A stretch of DNA of 64,000 nucleotides. Source: an uncultured Eubacteriales bacterium (lineage in GTDB: Bacteria; Bacillota; Clostridia; Oscillospirales; Acutalibacteraceae). The translations under genes and the position numbers were made by a program. The stretch lies in NCBI GenBank assembly GCA_934489735.1, contig CAKSSR010000010.1, positions 7,078 to 71,077 of the forward strand, written 5' to 3'. Under the pieces are notes generated by a model. The model searched no databases and had not been told where the DNA came from. It was given only the letters and a program-made list of their open reading frames with translations. Shown here one piece after another: positions 40,408-50,131 of the stretch; the first letter of the stretch is position 1, and each line of letters begins with the position of its first letter.

Positions 40408-41631
40408 ATGAGGAAAGTTATTTCATTAGTTATGGGAATTATGATGTTGGGCACGAATTTTAATGCCTTAGCAATGGATAGGGATCCAGTTGGTTCAGAT
40501 GATTATGATAAAATAAGGTCGTACTTCAAAAAAGAATATGAAAGTAATCCAGACCCTAATCTGGCAATCGAATTTCAATTAAAAAGACCAACAAGTGCGG
40601 GATCTGACTATAGGGAAGTTAAAGTATATAATATGCAGCATTTGTGTCGCATTAGGAGAGCAGGAACTAACTTCTTACAAACAATGATAGATTTGTTTAT
40701 TGAGGCTCAAGATCATGTGCATAAAGCTTGCTTGGAACATGATACATATAAAGGCCCTGAGTTGGCAATGGATAAGGCTATAATGCTGGCAAGTGACAAA
40801 ATTCGAACAGATGTAAAGGAAAAAGAGAAAATATCAATGCTCGCAAAGCAAACAGGCTTGAGTTATGATGAAGCTTTATGGAGCTATTTGATATTTATTG
40901 GAACTGAAGCAGCCTCGAAGGCATACAGCTCAAAATATAGTTGGAAACTTCCAGTGGGATCAGTCGGAGCTGTAGGCGGAATGTGCCTAGGACTGTTTAG
41001 CGCAACAAAAGTGTTATTAGGCCTACAAGGAGCAGCTAACGTTTGTTTAGGAATAGGAGGCATTTTGAGTGGAGTAGCTTTAGTCGGAATTAGTACTTAT
41101 ATCGCTAACGATTATGTACAAAAGCAAGCAAAAAACGCAGACGTTATGTTTAGAGTCCAGAGGATGCAAAATGTTGCAAGAGCTTTGAAACAATTTGGAG
41201 ATCAGATTGTAGGGGAACCGGAATCGGTACTGGAAAGCAATGTATTTATTACGGCAATAGATTTAAGAAAGAATAAAGACGGTACAGATTTTGAGAGCAA
41301 TAATAGATTTTGGCGGTGGTGGTATAGCGATTTAAGAAATGATAAAGCATGGTGCGCATTTGATTATATAACTAATTTGGCTTGTGCACCGAGGGCTAAG
41401 GAGTATACAACGCCGGACGGAAGAAGTTTAAGTACTATCGTGAATGTATTTAGTAGACTATTAAATGCAGAAAGAATTGATTATGGTAAGTTAAGAGAGT
41501 ATTTAGAAAATCCTATCAGATTTGAACGTTCACTTGGCGCAGTTGTTCCTTCTGTTGATACAAAGAAGGAAGAAAGCACGTCAGATGATCAAAGTTTAAG
41601 AGTAGAAAGCGTAGAAGCTGAAAAAGATTAA
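40408..41631 (+). CDS. Exported membrane-hairpin protein, paralog of 35932
   Basis: A 407-residue protein with signal peptide (MRKVISLVMGIMMLGTNFNA, cleavage near ALA-MD). It shares DYDKIRSYF, SAGSDYREVKVYNMQHL, QTGLSYDEALWSYLIF, RFWRWWYSDLRNDKAWCAF and DGRSLSTI with 35932. About residues 188-235 form two Gly-rich membrane helices (SVGAVGGMCLGLFSATKVLL, LGIGGILSGVALVGISTYIA), a pore-former-like hairpin. The C-terminal tail is acidic and low-complexity. The function is unknown; it could insert into a membrane outside the cell. Confidence 0.75.
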   Translation: MRKVISLVMGIMMLGTNFNALAMDRDPVGSDDYDKIRSYFKKEYESNPDPNLAIEFQLKRPTSAGSDYREVKVYNMQHLCRIRRAGTNFLQTMIDLFIEAQDHVHKACLEHDTYKGPELAMDKAIMLASDKIRTDVKEKEKISMLAKQTGLSYDEALWSYLIFIGTEAASKAYSSKYSWKLPVGSVGAVGGMCLGLFSATKVLLGLQGAANVCLGIGGILSGVALVGISTYIANDYVQKQAKNADVMFRVQRMQNVARALKQFGDQIVGEPESVLESNVFITAIDLRKNKDGTDFESNNRFWRWWYSDLRNDKAWCAFDYITNLACAPRAKEYTTPDGRSLSTIVNVFSRLLNAERIDYGKLREYLENPIRFERSLGAVVPSVDTKKEESTSDDQSLRVESVEAEKD

Positions 41632-41656
41632 AAATATATAAGGAAGTGTCAATCAA

Positions 41657-42334
41657 ATGAAAAAGATTATTTCAATGTTTTTAAGTTTATCATTACTTGC
41701 TGGTACTTGTTTGAATGCATTTGCTGTTGGCGGGAATAAAGATAATGACAGGGGCAGAGATGGACAAGAGATTTTAGAAGATGGAACGAGATTAATATAT
41801 GTATCTTCTGATAGAGTAGAAGGAATGAGACAATATTATGAAGATAGAATAAGAGAAAATGGACAGAGACAAATCGGAACAGGCAAAAATTTAGCAATAA
41901 AGATAGCAGCGGCTGCAGGTGGGACATTGCTAGGATATATTGAATCAGGAATTGATAATCCGTATTTGCGAAATGGTTTATTAATGTCTACATTAGCTGC
42001 AACATTGATTGCATTCTTTTACCCGAACTATGTAAATTATGATGTAGATCAAGTTGAGAATCATAGAATGAAGATGCGTCCTAATAGAACGACAAAGACT
42101 TATGATGATAGATATCGTTATTGCCAACGAGATGGATTAAGAGGCGCTTCAGGTTGTTTAAATCAATGCATAGACAGTTTAGATCCAAGTGAGGATATGG
42201 GAATAGTAATTGTTGAGAGACCAGACAATTTTAGAAATGGGACAGGATTCCCTTCCTGCGTAGTTAAACAACTTAAAGGCGACCCAGATTATCCGAAGAT
42301 AGTGATAGAGACAGAGTTAAGAGATAAAAAATAA
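41657..42334 (+). CDS. Exported protein with membrane segments and ERP motif
   Basis: A 225-residue protein: signal peptide MKKIISMFLSLSLLAGTCLN ending AFA; a charged region; two hydrophobic segments (about 80-100, 108-123: AIKIAAAAGGTLLGYIESG, LLMSTLAATLIAFFYPNY); a Cys-containing loop; and the MGIVIVERPDNF motif shared with 35740. It lies 25 bases downstream of 40408 and is cotranscribed with it; a convergent terminator follows. No known family recognised. Confidence 0.72.
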   Translation: MKKIISMFLSLSLLAGTCLNAFAVGGNKDNDRGRDGQEILEDGTRLIYVSSDRVEGMRQYYEDRIRENGQRQIGTGKNLAIKIAAAAGGTLLGYIESGIDNPYLRNGLLMSTLAATLIAFFYPNYVNYDVDQVENHRMKMRPNRTTKTYDDRYRYCQRDGLRGASGCLNQCIDSLDPSEDMGIVIVERPDNFRNGTGFPSCVVKQLKGDPDYPKIVIETELRDKK

Positions 42335-42353
42335 GGAATAAGCAGCAGTAATT

Positions 42354-42420
42354 AAATAGCATTTAGTTTGATAGTAAAAATCTTAATTGATCTTTACGAA
42401 TAGTTAACTAAATGCTATTT
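42354..42420. terminator. Bidirectional terminator at the end of the island
   Basis: Perfect 15-base stem AAATAGCATTTAGTT / AACTAAATGCTATTT, loop 37 bases, shared by the convergent 41657 and 42430 genes; it marks the border to core genes. Confidence 0.75.
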
Positions 42421-42429
42421 CTTTATATA

Positions 42430-43782
42430 TTATTCGTTCGCTATTTTAACTATAGTATCCCAAGTTAAAGGTCCAACTACACCTGACACTGTTAAATTGT
42501 TATTTTTTTGTATCCTTCTCACTGCATTTTCTGTAGCTCGGTCGTATGTTCCAGTTACTTTCACATCTGGGAAAGAATTATCCTTCTTATAGATTCTAGA
42601 TAGTAATTTTTGCAAAGACGATACATCATCTCCAGTTATTTGATAGCTTAAAATTCTTCCTGGGTAAAGGTCATCGCTTGACAAATTGCTGTCATCAGGT
42701 AAAGAATTTATAATATCGTCATATACATCTCTAATTTTGTTCCAAGTTTTTCTATCGATTATTCCATCAGGTTCGAGTCCGTATTCATTTTGAAAAGCTA
42801 TAACAGTTTTGACCATATCCTCATCAAAGTTTCCATTTTGCTCTAATACCGGTATATCTTCATCTAGATATGATATTATAGAAAGAAAGTATTGAACCAT
42901 CTTAATTTCTGGTCCGGAGTTACCGACTTCAAGTTGTCGAGGGAATTTCTTACTTACTTCTTCATAATTTAATCCCTCTGATACAAGTTCTGATAGTCTT
43001 TTTACTGAATTATATATTAGTTTTATTTTATACCACGTCGATTTACCTATTATTCCGTCAGACTCTAAGTTAAAAATATCTTGGAAGCTTCTAACTGCGG
43101 TATCCGTCTCTATATCAAAGAATTCGTTGACTTTAGTTATCTTAGGAATAGCTGGATAGTTGTCGCTGATTCTATTTAATTCCCTTTTAATTATTCTCAC
43201 ATCATCTGATGAATCTCCTAATATTAAAGCCCTACCTGGGTATGACTCTATGTTGGGCATTACCGGTGCGGTTCTGATATTTATATCATCTCCATAATAA
43301 TACTTCAAGATGTTATAAGGGGTGTAGCCTTCTAATGCCAGATCGTAGCTCCCCCATTGAGACAAACCATTACATTGAGTCTTTATTCCATCGCAGTACC
43401 TTGTTGCCAGTGGTTCGATGTTATTTCCCCTCACTATATAGTTATTAAATATTTCGTCTACTATTCTTGATATGTTTTCGAAGAAGTCTCTTCCTTCTAC
43501 AAAAGTTTGATCATAGCTTGGTAGACTAGTTATATCAAAGTTATATCCTTTACTTTTATAATACTCAGTATAAATTCTATTTAATGCAAAAGAAACTTGA
43601 GCTAATACATTTGCTCTAATAGCAGACTCAGGCCATGATGGATATATTTCGCTCGATGCTACATTCTTTATATAATCTATAAATGGGACTGTAACATTAT
43701 TAACATAAACATCATCTGGTTCACCTAAATGTACTACAATATGTTCTGGGACAATTGGATAGTAAATATTTTCATCAATCAT
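42430..43782 (-). CDS. SpoIID-like/peptidoglycan-binding protein
   Basis: A 450-residue protein found in spore-forming clostridia. Residues 1-170 are a SpoIID-like domain (IPEHI-type start, FIDYIKNVASSEIYPSWPESAIRANVLAQ, NGLSQWGSYDLALEGYTPYNILKYYYGDDI). Three peptidoglycan-binding_1 repeats follow, each with the ending DGIIGKSTWYKI, DGIIDRKTWNKI or VSGVVGPLTWDTI. There is no signal peptide, which is common for proteins deposited in the spore. It may bind or trim cortex peptidoglycan. Start ATG follows AGGAGA and it forms an operon with 43794. Confidence 0.85.
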   Translation of the reverse strand: MIDENIYYPIVPEHIVVHLGEPDDVYVNNVTVPFIDYIKNVASSEIYPSWPESAIRANVLAQVSFALNRIYTEYYKSKGYNFDITSLPSYDQTFVEGRDFFENISRIVDEIFNNYIVRGNNIEPLATRYCDGIKTQCNGLSQWGSYDLALEGYTPYNILKYYYGDDINIRTAPVMPNIESYPGRALILGDSSDDVRIIKRELNRISDNYPAIPKITKVNEFFDIETDTAVRSFQDIFNLESDGIIGKSTWYKIKLIYNSVKRLSELVSEGLNYEEVSKKFPRQLEVGNSGPEIKMVQYFLSIISYLDEDIPVLEQNGNFDEDMVKTVIAFQNEYGLEPDGIIDRKTWNKIRDVYDDIINSLPDDSNLSSDDLYPGRILSYQITGDDVSSLQKLLSRIYKKDNSFPDVKVTGTYDRATENAVRRIQKNNNLTVSGVVGPLTWDTIVKIANE

Positions 43783-43793
43783 TATAATTTCTC

Positions 43794-44354
43794 CTAATTT
43801 GGGATCATTGTTACAAGCAGTATAGATTTTTGTCCTTCCAACATGTTGGCCGTTGAGTTGGTTACAGAACGAAAATCTGGATGAGTTACTGTTACATTGT
43901 AAGTTATATAAGGTGACTCTTCAGGCAATGTCGTGTCCTGATGTGCATATAGTACTATATTGTCTACTATTCCGTCGATATCTGTTTTGAGATCGTAAAA
44001 AATTGTTATTTTGTTATTATTATTTTTTTTACTAATTACTACCCTTGCATCTTTTATAGGAAAGGCTCCGTTAGCTGCTGTCACATGAACCTTTAATATT
44101 CCTGTCTTAAGATTGTTTTTCGATGAATTTTTGATTTTTTCTTGATAAATTACTTCCTCTATCTGATTGTTGTCTTCTATGCTTTCATTGTCTTCTCCTT
44201 CTTCTGGTGCTGGATCTTCTTCATTTTCTTGATCATTTACTTGTTCCGGCTCTGGTTTTTTAATATTTTCTTGTATGTTTGGATTTAGCTTAGATAATTT
44301 TATCATTTTCTCTTTATACATCTTTATCATATCACTTAAATTGTTATCACTCAT
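43794..44354 (-). CDS. Carboxypeptidase-regulatory-like domain protein
   Basis: A 186-residue protein. The first 85 residues are disordered and acidic (ENEEDPAPEEGEDNE). From about 85 it has a transthyretin-like beta fold: TGILKVHVTAANGAFPIKDARVVI, DLKTDIDGIVDNIVL, TYNVTVTHPDFRSV, the carboxypeptidase-regulatory-like signature. It is 11 bases upstream of the SpoIID-like gene; the same pair occurs together in other clostridia, so it is presumed to help place or regulate that protein in the spore or wall. Confidence 0.75.
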   Translation of the reverse strand: MSDNNLSDMIKMYKEKMIKLSKLNPNIQENIKKPEPEQVNDQENEEDPAPEEGEDNESIEDNNQIEEVIYQEKIKNSSKNNLKTGILKVHVTAANGAFPIKDARVVISKKNNNNKITIFYDLKTDIDGIVDNIVLYAHQDTTLPEESPYITYNVTVTHPDFRSVTNSTANMLEGQKSILLVTMIPN

Positions 44355-44652
44355 AATTCACACTCCATTAAAAAAAATCATATCTTAAATATAATATAAG
44401 GATTGATATTCAAATGTGAAAGTTAGAAGCAGGATTGTAATTTTACAACCCCGCTTAATTGATTCTATTAAATTTTACTACTTGAAGGCTATTTTTAAAT
44501 GGTATTTGATTTATTATTTCACAATTTCTTTAAAATTTTTAATGTATGGCAATATTGTTATAGCGCTATTGCACTCTTTTTCTTTTTTTATCAAGCCTAT
44601 TCTATGCAAAAATACAATTGCTGTTTGAAAAATCTTAATATAAAAAATAAGA
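44355..44652. other. Intergenic region between divergent operons
   Basis: About 300 bases. Contains an inverted repeat AAGCAGG...CCCGCTT around TTGTAATTTTACAA (44427-44456). A 70-residue plus frame at 44416 has no ribosome site and an unusual composition; I do not regard it as a gene. Confidence 0.5.
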
Positions 44653-44681
44653 TTTAAATGTCGGATGAAATATGATATAAT
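44653..44681 (+). promoter_or_regulatory. Promoter of the coaX operon
   Basis: TTTAAA (44653-44658), 17-base spacer, TATAAT (44676-44681), 38 bases before the ATG. Confidence 0.5.
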
Positions 44682-44719
44682 AAGCGTTGACATTTTTAAT
44701 AAATGGGGTGAAAAATGAA

Positions 44720-45532
44720 ATGAAGTTCAAAGAAAAATATCTATTAGCTTTAGATATCGGAAATACTGATATAGTTTTAGGAATCATAAATGATGAAAAT
44801 GGAATCTTATGTCATGAATTTAGGGTAAGATCTGACGTAAACAAAGAATATAATCAATATAAAGAAGAATTTAAAGACATTTTAGAGTCAAATGGTATCA
44901 AATTGAATGATTTTTCAGACTGTATAATATGTTCGGTTGTCCCGACCTTAACAAATATATGTAAAGGGGTTATACTGGACGTGATAGGGATTGATTCATA
45001 TATAGTATCGAGTAAAATAGATACAGATTTAAAGATAAATGTTCCAAACAGGAGTGAGCTGGGGAATGATTTATTTGTATGTGCATCATATGCGATAAAG
45101 AAATATAAGCCGCCTTTAATAATATTTGACTTAGGGACAACGACAACTGTATCAGTGATAAATAAAGAGAGTGAGTTTATTGGATGCATGATAATGCCAG
45201 GGATAAAGATATCTTCGGAGATATTATCAATAAAAGCGTCTCTTTTGCCTGACATGTTCATAAAAGAGGATGTCAATTTATTAGAAACAACTACAGAGAG
45301 ATGTATTTCATCAGGAATAATTTACGGTCATGCAGCGATGATAGACGGATTGATAGAAAGAATCGACAAATGCATAGGAGAAGAAGCAACAGTGATAGCT
45401 ACAGGTGGCTCAAGTGGGATAATCATACCGAAATGCTACAAAGAAATTAAGCTGGAGAGAGGTTTGATTATGGAAGGTTTATATATGATATATAAGATTA
45501 TGAGTCAAGAGAAGCAAATGGTAACAAGTTAA
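44720..45532 (+). CDS. coaX: Type III pantothenate kinase
   Basis: Phosphorylates pantothenate in the first step of coenzyme A synthesis. The 270-residue ASKHA-fold protein has LALDIGNTDIVLGI (phosphate-1 loop), PPLIIFDLGTTTTVSVI (phosphate-2), GCMIMPGIKIS, and VIATGGSSGII (adenosine site). Start ATG at 44720 follows GGGGTG by nine bases; an upstream TTG at 44687 lies in the promoter region and is rejected. First gene of a plus-strand run with ptsP, lepA, hemW. Confidence 0.95.
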   Translation: MKFKEKYLLALDIGNTDIVLGIINDENGILCHEFRVRSDVNKEYNQYKEEFKDILESNGIKLNDFSDCIICSVVPTLTNICKGVILDVIGIDSYIVSSKIDTDLKINVPNRSELGNDLFVCASYAIKKYKPPLIIFDLGTTTTVSVINKESEFIGCMIMPGIKISSEILSIKASLLPDMFIKEDVNLLETTTERCISSGIIYGHAAMIDGLIERIDKCIGEEATVIATGGSSGIIIPKCYKEIKLERGLIMEGLYMIYKIMSQEKQMVTS

Positions 45533-45563
45533 GTTAATTATTTTTAAGGAAAGGAATAGAGTC

Positions 45564-47189
45564 ATGATAATTTTGAAAGGTTTTAATGCTGCGAAGGGGA
45601 TAGCATTTGGCAGATTGGTTTTATTTGAAAAGAATGAAGAACAAATTCCTAAGTATAGGATTAGCAATGTCAAAGAAGAACTTAATAGATATGAGAATGC
45701 GAAAGAAGTTGCCATAGAAGGTTTAGAAATGTTATATAACAAGTCGTTAAAGAGTTTATCTGAGTCTGACGCTATGATATTTGAGGTTCATAAATTAATG
45801 ATTCAGGATGAAGAATTTGACAAATCTGTAGTAAACTTTATAAAAGAAGAGAAAGTAAATGCCGAGTATGCAGTAAAAAAGACATCTAACAAACTAAAGA
45901 AGATATTTATTTCTTTAGATTCTCAGTATATAAAGAACAGGATAGCAGATATTGAAGACATAACAGAGCGATTGATAAACGTACTTAGCGGAACGACCAA
46001 GAGAATTTTACATGACAATGAGCCCTTTATAGTTATTGCTGAGAATTTGTTTCCAAGTGAGATTATTCAGATTGATAAGCACAACCTAAAAGGAATAGCA
46101 ACTATGAGAGGATCAGTAAACTCTCACTCAGTTATACTAGCGGGTGCGATAAATATACCAGCAGTCGTCGGAATTGGAAAGAAGTTGAAAGCTGAGTACA
46201 ATGGAAAGAAAGCTATCATAGATGGATATACTGGAAACTTATATATTAATCCGACCGAAAGTATAATAAATAAATTAAAGCAACGCCAAAAGGCTGATGA
46301 AGTAGCAAGGTCGAATTTATTGAAACTAAAGGATAAAGACAGCGTAACTATAAGCGGAAAGAAGATAAATATTTGTGCAAATGTGAGAAATCTCAAAGAA
46401 GTGAATGAAGCGATAGACAATAATGTAGAGGGAATTGGACTATTTAGAAGCGAATTCTTATATTTTGGAAGGAGCACTCCACCAAATGAGGAAGAACAGT
46501 TTGAAATATATAAAGACGTGGCAAAGAAAATGGGGAAAAAGAAAGTAGTAATAAGGACACTTGACATGGGAGTAGATAAGAATGTAAACTATCTTAATGT
46601 TCCCAAAGAAGAAAACCCAGCGATGGGATACAGGGCGATAAGATTATGCTTTGATTATATAGACTTATTTAAAGTGCAGTTAAGAGCAATATACAGAGCA
46701 GCATTGTTTGGCAATGTCAATATAATGTTTCCTATGATAGCCTCATTGTGGGAAGTAGAGAGAATAAAGGAAATAATTAATGAAGTTAAGTCTGAATTAA
46801 AAAAAGAAGGAGTAGCCTATTCCGATGATGTAAAATTCGGGATAATGATAGAAACTCCGGCGGCAGCATTGATAAGTGATATACTTGCTAAACATGTAGA
46901 TTTCTTTAGTATAGGAACGAATGACTTAAGTCAATATGTTTTAGCAATTGACAGACAGAATGAACAACTTGGTTATTTTTATAATCCTCATCATGAGGCA
47001 ACATTGAGATTAATAGAAATGACTGCAAAAAATGCAAATGATGCAGGAATAGGAGTGAGCATATGTGGAGAATTGGCTGCAGATGTATCATTGACTAAGA
47101 GATTTGTATCATGTGGCATAAATGAGTTTTCAGTTTCTCCGAGCTTTGTCTTAAAGCTAAAAGATGAAATTTTAAAATTAAATATTTAA
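45564..47189 (+). CDS. ptsP: Phosphoenolpyruvate--protein phosphotransferase (enzyme I)
   Basis: Transfers phosphate from PEP to HPr, starting the sugar phosphotransferase cascade, or works in a regulatory role. The 541-residue protein has the active-site histidine in MRGSVNSHSVILAGAINIPA (near residue 185), the PEP-binding EGIGLFRSEFLYF and MGYRAIRLC, GIMIETPAAAL, the metal and catalytic segment GTNDLSQYVLAIDR, and CGELAAD. It is about 30 residues shorter than typical enzyme I (about 570), mainly through shorter loops. No HPr gene is in the window. Also called ptsI. Confidence 0.93.
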   Translation: MIILKGFNAAKGIAFGRLVLFEKNEEQIPKYRISNVKEELNRYENAKEVAIEGLEMLYNKSLKSLSESDAMIFEVHKLMIQDEEFDKSVVNFIKEEKVNAEYAVKKTSNKLKKIFISLDSQYIKNRIADIEDITERLINVLSGTTKRILHDNEPFIVIAENLFPSEIIQIDKHNLKGIATMRGSVNSHSVILAGAINIPAVVGIGKKLKAEYNGKKAIIDGYTGNLYINPTESIINKLKQRQKADEVARSNLLKLKDKDSVTISGKKINICANVRNLKEVNEAIDNNVEGIGLFRSEFLYFGRSTPPNEEEQFEIYKDVAKKMGKKKVVIRTLDMGVDKNVNYLNVPKEENPAMGYRAIRLCFDYIDLFKVQLRAIYRAALFGNVNIMFPMIASLWEVERIKEIINEVKSELKKEGVAYSDDVKFGIMIETPAAALISDILAKHVDFFSIGTNDLSQYVLAIDRQNEQLGYFYNPHHEATLRLIEMTAKNANDAGIGVSICGELAADVSLTKRFVSCGINEFSVSPSFVLKLKDEILKLNI

Positions 47190-47206
47190 CAAAGAAGGTG
47201 TTGACA

Positions 47207-49015
47207 TTGGGATTTCCAATGGAGAAGATAAGAAATTTTAGTATAATAGCACATATAGATCACGGAAAGTCAACATTGGCTGACAGAATATTAGAACAAA
47301 CAGAGTCTGTGTCAGAACGAGACATGGAAGACCAAATACTTGATAATATGGATTTGGAAAGAGAAAGAGGTATAACAATAAAATCTCACGCAGTGACATT
47401 AATATATAAGTCGGATGACGGAAATGAGTACATGTTTAACCTCATAGACACCCCAGGGCATGTGGACTTTAATTATGAAGTATCAAGATCATTGGCAGCT
47501 TGTGAGGGGGCTATATTAGTAGTGGACGCTTCACAAGGAATAGAAGCTCAAACATTAGCTAATACTTACTTAGCGGTTGATGCAGGACTGGAAGTTGTAC
47601 CGGTAATTAATAAAATAGACTTGCCAAGTGCAAATCCAGAGAAGGCTATTGAAGAAATAGAGAATGTAATAGGAATAGACGCATCTGAGGCACCATTGGT
47701 ATCTGCAAAGTTAGGAACGAATATAAAAGCAGTACTAGAAAACATTGTGAAGTTGGTTCCTCCACCAACAGGAGATGACAGTCTTCCATTAAAGGCATTG
47801 ATATTTGATTCATATTATGATTCATATAAGGGAGTTATAATATATGTAAGAGTTATGGAAGGGAAATTAAGAAATAAAGACGAAATTCACCTAATGATGT
47901 CAGGATCTGAGTTTACAGTAACAGAATGTGGCTTTTTGACAGCAACAGGCTTTAATCCTCAAAGCGAATTGTCGGCAGGCGAAGTGGGATATATAGCAGC
48001 ATCAATAAAAACGTTATCAGATGCAGAGGTGGGAGATACAGTTACATTGGCTAATAACAGAGCAGACAAGCCCTTGCCAGGATATAGAAAAGTAAATCCA
48101 ATGGTTTTTTGCGGAATATATCCAGTTGATGGAGCAAAGTATAACGATTTAAGAGAAGCATTAGAAAAATTGAAACTAAATGATGCATCTTTGCAATTTG
48201 AACCGGAGACGTCAGTGGCATTGGGATTCGGATTTCGTTGTGGGTTTTTAGGACTTCTACATATGGAAGTAATAGAGGAAAGGATAGAACGAGAATTTAA
48301 TCTAGATTTAATAACAACTGCACCAAGCGTTATATATAAGATAACAAAGACTAGCGGAGAGGTATTGTATATAGACAATCCGACAAATTATCCAAACCCA
48401 GCAGAGATCCAAATAGCAGAAGAACCAATAGTAGAAGCACATATATATTCTCCATCAGAATTCATTGGGAACATAATGGAATTATGTCAAGAACGAAGAG
48501 GAGTTTATAAAGATATAAAATATATTGACTCGGATAGGGTGGATATAGGATATGAGATGCCATTGAATGAAATTGTTTATGATTTCTTTGACAGCATTAA
48601 ATCAAAAACTAAGGGATATGCATCATTTGATTACGAAATGAAGGATTATTCTGCGTCGGACTTAGTAAAATTAGATATTTTGTTAAACGGAGAGGTTGTA
48701 GACGCACTTTCATTTATAGTTCATAGAGAGAAAGCATATCCAAGAGCTAGAAGAATGGCAGAAAAATTAAAGGAAAAGATACCAAGACAACTGTTTGAAA
48801 TACCTATTCAGGCGGCAATATCAGGCAAGATTATAGCAAGAGAGACAGTTAAAGCATTGAGAAAAGACGTTTTGGCAAAGTGCTATGGAGGAGATATAAC
48901 TAGAAAGAAGAAGTTATTAGAAAAACAGAAGGAGGGCAAGAAGAAAATGCGTCAATTGGGTTCTGTTGAGGTGCCATCAGACGTATTTATGTCTGTATTG
49001 AAATTAGATGACTAG
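47207..49015 (+). CDS. lepA: Elongation factor 4 (LepA)
   Basis: Ribosome-dependent GTPase that back-translocates stalled ribosomes and aids 30S assembly. G motifs: AHIDHGKSTLAD (G1), ERGITIKSH (G2), DTPGHVDF (G3), NKIDLPSA (G4), SAKLGTN (G5). The LepA-specific C-terminal domain is present, ending RQLGSVEVPSDVFMSVLKLDD. The RBS AGAAGG (47193-47198) is eight bases from TTG at 47207, while the first ATG is at 47219, so translation may begin at TTG with M-G-F-P-M before the family start. It overlaps hemW by eight bases. Confidence 0.96.
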   Translation: MGFPMEKIRNFSIIAHIDHGKSTLADRILEQTESVSERDMEDQILDNMDLERERGITIKSHAVTLIYKSDDGNEYMFNLIDTPGHVDFNYEVSRSLAACEGAILVVDASQGIEAQTLANTYLAVDAGLEVVPVINKIDLPSANPEKAIEEIENVIGIDASEAPLVSAKLGTNIKAVLENIVKLVPPPTGDDSLPLKALIFDSYYDSYKGVIIYVRVMEGKLRNKDEIHLMMSGSEFTVTECGFLTATGFNPQSELSAGEVGYIAASIKTLSDAEVGDTVTLANNRADKPLPGYRKVNPMVFCGIYPVDGAKYNDLREALEKLKLNDASLQFEPETSVALGFGFRCGFLGLLHMEVIEERIEREFNLDLITTAPSVIYKITKTSGEVLYIDNPTNYPNPAEIQIAEEPIVEAHIYSPSEFIGNIMELCQERRGVYKDIKYIDSDRVDIGYEMPLNEIVYDFFDSIKSKTKGYASFDYEMKDYSASDLVKLDILLNGEVVDALSFIVHREKAYPRARRMAEKLKEKIPRQLFEIPIQAAISGKIIARETVKALRKDVLAKCYGGDITRKKKLLEKQKEGKKKMRQLGSVEVPSDVFMSVLKLDD

Positions 49016-50114
49016 AAATATAGGATTATATATACATGTACCATTTTGTAAAAAGAAGTGTCCGTATTGCAATTTCTACTCGACTTTACCAAATGATGAA
49101 TTGATGGATAAATATGTGGATGAAATATGTTGCAATCTGGACAACTGGAGTGATAAAATAGATTCAAAAGCCGACACATTGTATTTTGGAGGAGGGACAC
49201 CAAGTCTTTTGGGATGGAATAGACTTGGGTTGATAATTGACAAAGTTAAAGAACGATTTAAAATATCAGAGAAAGATGAAGTAACTTTAGAATTAAATCC
49301 AAATGACTTAAGTTTAGAAGATTTAAAAAAATTCTTTGATATAGGAATAAATAGGTTATCCATGGGAATACAATCTTTTAATGATGAAGAACTTTTAATG
49401 CTTGGTAGAAGTAATAGCGTCGAGACATCAAAAAAGACGATATTTTTAGCAAAAAGTGCAGGATTTGATAACATATCTGCAGACTTGATGATAGCAATAC
49501 CAAAGCAAAGTCAAGAAAGTTTAAGACAATCTATAAGGATGTGTAAAGAAATGGACTTGAAACATGTATCGGCATATATCTTGAAGGTAGAAAAAGGGAC
49601 TCGTTATTTTAGCTTAAGGGACAGTTTGGGAATACCAGATGAAGATAAAACGAGTGAACTTTATTTTGATACTTGTGATCTTTTAGAAGATATTGGAATG
49701 AAACAATATGAAATATCTAACTTTGCTATCCCAGGCTTTGAAAGTAAGCATAATTTGAAATATTGGAATATGGAAGAGTATTTAGGATTAGGACCCTCGG
49801 CTCACTCTTTTTTAAATGGAATTAGGTTTTTTTATAAAAATTCATTGAAAGACTTTATGAACGAGAATAGAGAAGAATATGAATCTAAGGGAGGAAGTGA
49901 AGAAGAATATGCAATGCTTAGATTGAGACTCAGAGAAGGCTTGACTAATGAAGAATATAGAAAAAGATTTAAAAAAGATATCCCTGACGAATATTTAAAA
50001 AAAGCAAGACTATATGAGCCATATGGAGTGGTAGAGATAAAGGATAACAATTCAATTCGTTTGACTAGGGAAGGATATATTGTTTCAAATTATATAATAT
50101 CTAGAATAATTTAA
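49008..50114 (+). CDS. hemW: Radical SAM heme chaperone HemW
   Basis: HemW binds heme and a 4Fe-4S cluster and inserts heme into respiratory proteins; it was long annotated as oxygen-independent coproporphyrinogen oxidase-like. The radical-SAM motif is FCKKKCPYCNFY near residue 13, followed by LYFGGGTPSLL, LELNPND and RLSMGIQSFND. The HemN catalytic trailing domain is shortened. 368 residues is normal. The start codon lies within the lepA end (ATGACTAG), so the genes are coupled. Conserved lepA-hemW order occurs in many Firmicutes. Confidence 0.92.
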   Translation: MTRNIGLYIHVPFCKKKCPYCNFYSTLPNDELMDKYVDEICCNLDNWSDKIDSKADTLYFGGGTPSLLGWNRLGLIIDKVKERFKISEKDEVTLELNPNDLSLEDLKKFFDIGINRLSMGIQSFNDEELLMLGRSNSVETSKKTIFLAKSAGFDNISADLMIAIPKQSQESLRQSIRMCKEMDLKHVSAYILKVEKGTRYFSLRDSLGIPDEDKTSELYFDTCDLLEDIGMKQYEISNFAIPGFESKHNLKYWNMEEYLGLGPSAHSFLNGIRFFYKNSLKDFMNENREEYESKGGSEEEYAMLRLRLREGLTNEEYRKRFKKDIPDEYLKKARLYEPYGVVEIKDNNSIRLTREGYIVSNYIISRII

Positions 50115-50131
50115 CAAAAGGGGAACTGAAT

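Noticed and set aside
44416..44628. 70-residue plus-strand ORF between divergent operons
   Set aside because: No ribosome site, unusual hydrophobic composition, and it overlaps an inverted repeat; it is likely a chance frame in AT-rich DNA.
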